Positions 62,701 to 64,000 of a stretch of 64,000 bases of DNA are shown here, piece after piece. How positions within the stretch are numbered: position 1 is the stretch's first letter; each line of letters begins with the position of its first letter. The notes under the pieces were generated by a model, which saw nothing but the letters and a program-made list of their open reading frames with translations, was not told the origin of the DNA and did no database searches. The DNA is from CAINVV01 sp963663005 (GTDB taxonomy: Bacteria; Bacteroidota; Bacteroidia; Bacteroidales; Prolixibacteraceae): contig CAXXHH010000015.1 of NCBI GenBank assembly GCA_963663005.2, forward strand, positions 831,327 through 895,326. The letters run 5' to 3'. A program made the position numbers and the translations under genes.

Positions 62701-64000
62701 CTCTTATTTCCGCAATCATCGCTCGCCGTAAAAGTTACAGAAATAGTATTATTGCATGCTGTTCCGCTCCATGCCTGAGAGGCATGGTTGTCTGTCCAGG
62801 TTAGCGTTGGGGCACAATCATCAGTTATGACCGAATTCCCATGATTGGACAGCCAGGCAAGAAAACCTGAGTTAATGTTTGGATCAGTCCCCTCACAAGC
62901 CGAGCTACCATTGGCAGCAGTTTTGGAAACCTTTGGCGCCTTTGTATCAATGACTCGGATAACAGCTGTTACTTCGGCAATGTTGCCACAACCATCTGTT
63001 GACCAAAACTTTACAGTTTTGTTTAAACCACAGGCGTGAACAAATGGGGAATAATCATTTTTTACTGCAATGCTTGAGATGTTACTATCAGAGGCTTTTG
63101 CCGTTTCGAGCCAGGTGGCAATTTTTGCTTCTGCAGATGGATCATTACATTCTATCACCAGGGTATCAGGTGGTGCCACGACCATGGGACCCATTTTATC
63201 AAATGAAATACTAAAATTATTCGTTGCAGAATTGCATATTACACCACTCTGGGTCTCTGTTGCGACCAACGAAAAAGAACCCTCTTCACTGGGCGTCCAG
63301 AACGGGTCTGACGACAATAATGCGCCAGAAGCATTTGAGCCTTTATACCACTTATAAGAATAATTGAGGTTCACGGGCGAAATATTTGCATGCATCGTTG
63401 GAATGTTGTTCGCACAAATATTTATGGGATCAACATCGAATGCAATTTTTATTGCAGGCAGAACCGTTACTGTCACTTCGTTACAATCCACAATGGGATT
63501 TCCGTTGCAAACGGCCGTTCCCATAAGGCTGCCACATACATGGTATACAACAGAGGGTGGGGATAAGGAGTCTGGCGTAAATGTTGGATTCAGACAGTTT
63601 AAACAGGACAAATAGCGCAACAGAGATTGATCGTTTGGGGATTTTACCGACCAGGATACCGTTGATGGTTCAATCCCAGTTACCGATATCTGACCCGTAC
63701 ATTTATTGTCAGCTCTTGTGATAAGTCCTTCGGTAGAGGTTATACCACTGATTGACTGGATCGAATACGTGTTTTGGCTATTCCCGGGCTTACAGAAAGT
63801 GATGGTATAGAATCGACCTCCCTGTAAACACAAAACTTCCCCAACCTGGTGTTGGGGACCACAATCAATCTGATAATATAATGATCCCGGAGGCACCGCC
63901 CCCGATTCAATTTTGAAAATAAGTCCGACGGCATCTTTGTGCAAATACACATTGAAGGCAATACATCTGGGCGGCGGCGGACCGGTAACGTTACAACAGA
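59775..64000 (-). CDS. D2: giant HYR-repeat surface protein, 5' end outside window
   Basis: The frame is open to the right edge, so the gene is 5' partial; about 1,408 codons are visible. It holds a chain of HYR/Ig-like domains, each about 85-95 residues, marked by CP-x-DVT, FNVGxTxVxYxVxDxxGN and IWTITDxSGN-type endings. A region with three near-identical 183-residue two-domain blocks lies in the middle. The last 150 residues match the C terminus of D1 (FCVEDLVSASIV, DCYLFRKGSSELDV, DNCTPSDQLALHW, IHPRPAVSF). No type B or type A sorting domain is visible at the end, so its route to the surface is unclear. Cysteine pairs are abundant. It is followed by A2 and B2 on the same strand. Confidence 0.9.
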   Translation of the reverse strand, partial: CCNVTGPPPPRCIAFNVYLHKDAVGLIFKIESGAVPPGSLYYQIDCGPQHQVGEVLCLQGGRFYTITFCKPGNSQNTYSIQSISGITSTEGLITRADNKCTGQISVTGIEPSTVSWSVKSPNDQSLLRYLSCLNCLNPTFTPDSLSPPSVVYHVCGSLMGTAVCNGNPIVDCNEVTVTVLPAIKIAFDVDPINICANNIPTMHANISPVNLNYSYKWYKGSNASGALLSSDPFWTPSEEGSFSLVATETQSGVICNSATNNFSISFDKMGPMVVAPPDTLVIECNDPSAEAKIATWLETAKASDSNISSIAVKNDYSPFVHACGLNKTVKFWSTDGCGNIAEVTAVIRVIDTKAPKVSKTAANGSSACEGTDPNINSGFLAWLSNHGNSVITDDCAPTLTWTDNHASQAWSGTACNNTISVTFTASDDCGNKSSTQATYTITDIIPPVFTFCPPDVNVTDDAGKCYATGVNLGLATATDNCILKSITNNAPAQFPTGVTIVIWTATDGCGNVTTCSQKVTVTDVFKPTILCPSDVTQTALPGNCFLANVVVPDPTTADNCAIVSQTWAMSGATVGNSPATGINSVSGSTFNVGMTTVAYVVKDGAGNSASCSFNVWIKDLVKPVLTSGCPADVTQSTDPNQCTAVVIVPQPVVTDPCNEGYTVVNSFNGTNNASGTFPAGVTNVVWTITDISGNSITCTQKVTVNNANSLSISCPADVTQTALPGNCALSNVVVPDPIVTGICPIVSQTWQMTGATVGTSSGTGINSVSGQTFNVGITNVAYTVTDATGKNATCSFNVWIKDLVKPVLTSGCPPDIIVSTDPGQCSAMVTVPKPNVNDPCNEGYTLVNSFNGTSDASGKYPPGITDVIWTITDLSGNVISCTQRVTVNNVNVPTIVCPANVTQTAQPGNCSLDNVIVPNPIATSNCTIVTQTWTMSGATVGMSPDTGINSVSGQTFNTGITKVTYTVKDGFGNSASCSFDVWIKDLVKPVLTSGCPADVTQITDPGQCSANVTVPKPLVNDPCNEGFTITNSFNNSDNASGTYPVGTTVVVWTITDASGNSTICSQNVTVNDRIPTLSCPTNVTVMADFEKMFASNVVTTPPVFGDDCPGLTLSWIMTGASTGNSALNGVNIFPSPFTFNQGVSNIEYTLKDINGHSVTCSFVVTVLSKPEIDCQPDLTLDSKPGFCNSLIDPGFPIKISGAEPISYNWTMSGATTGLGAGAILPNPFSFNVGVTTIVWTATNISGSDVCNQKVTVSDKEPPVLVAPAPFSFCVEDLVSASIVSSLLQLNPAPDCYLFRKGSSELDVNPSNISDNCTPSDQLALHWKVDFSDPSTNPSISGTGQPSTFGSDIIFPGDGSSFKDVVHSITYWVVDQSGNESVHTSVSITIHPRPAVSFFNQTRDFESI
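60771..62417 (-). repeat. Three tandem 549-bp repeats within D2
   Basis: The same hexamer position (GACGTC, GATGTC, GACGTC in the segment encoding TSGCP) occurs at 61021, 61570 and 62119, exactly 549 bases apart each time. Each unit encodes two HYR-type domains, 183 residues, including DLVKPVLTSGCP and DPCNEG. Boundaries given are approximate. Confidence 0.85.

Overview
The window looks like chromosomal DNA of a free-living member of the Bacteroidota (order uncertain, Bacteroidales/Marinilabiliales-like). Pointers are: promoter boxes of the Bacteroidota type (TAnnTTTG, best in front of metK), a gliding-associated ABC ATPase (GldA), two proteins ending in a type B C-terminal sorting domain of the type IX secretion system (T9SS), a long-form IspG, a SAM-II riboswitch, and GH92/GH106 glycosidases. 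I see no rRNA, tRNA, CRISPR array, transposase or prophage.

Layout. 1-12.4 kb: 3' end of glnS, a MATE exporter, then a glucan block (MalQ with two starch-binding domains, a LiaF-like membrane protein, a LytS/LytTR two-component pair, an unknown membrane protein, pullulanase), then alanine dehydrogenase and TsaE. 12.5-22.3 kb: gcvH with a terminator, then a four-gene glycan-degradation operon (GH92, two GH106-like enzymes, a small lipoprotein). 22.3-28.5 kb: HAD phosphatase, ispG, gldA and a beta-propeller phosphoesterase. The last three carry five one-base insertions within 1.7 kb. 28.5-38.7 kb: nagA/nagB, metK under a promoter and SAM-II riboswitch, comF, ubiX, an XRE-cupin regulator with an acyl-CoA synthetase, and an O-antigen ligase-like protein. 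39-49 kb: a large Ala/Thr-rich lipoprotein, a four-helix-bundle (S23-type) gene inside an inverted repeat, gltX, leuS and gdhA. 49-53.4 kb: TatD, asparaginase, aspS and tadA.

53.6-64.0 kb is the most unusual part. Two related three-gene cassettes face each other. Each has, in transcription order, a large Ig/HYR surface protein (D), a ~350-residue exported protein of unknown family (A), and an Ig-domain protein with a T9SS type B sorting domain (B). The order is D1>A1>B1> <B2<A2<D2, with 8 bases between the two B stop codons. D2 carries three tandem 549-bp repeats and runs off the right edge.

A second theme is short-period repeats at gene ends. One family has a 7-base period (GAGACTT/GAGATAT). 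The other has an 8-base period (GACTATGA/GACTGGGG) and occurs as inverted pairs. They reach into coding sequence at both ends of gltX and at the end of ubiX. Several palindrome clusters of REP type fill other gaps.
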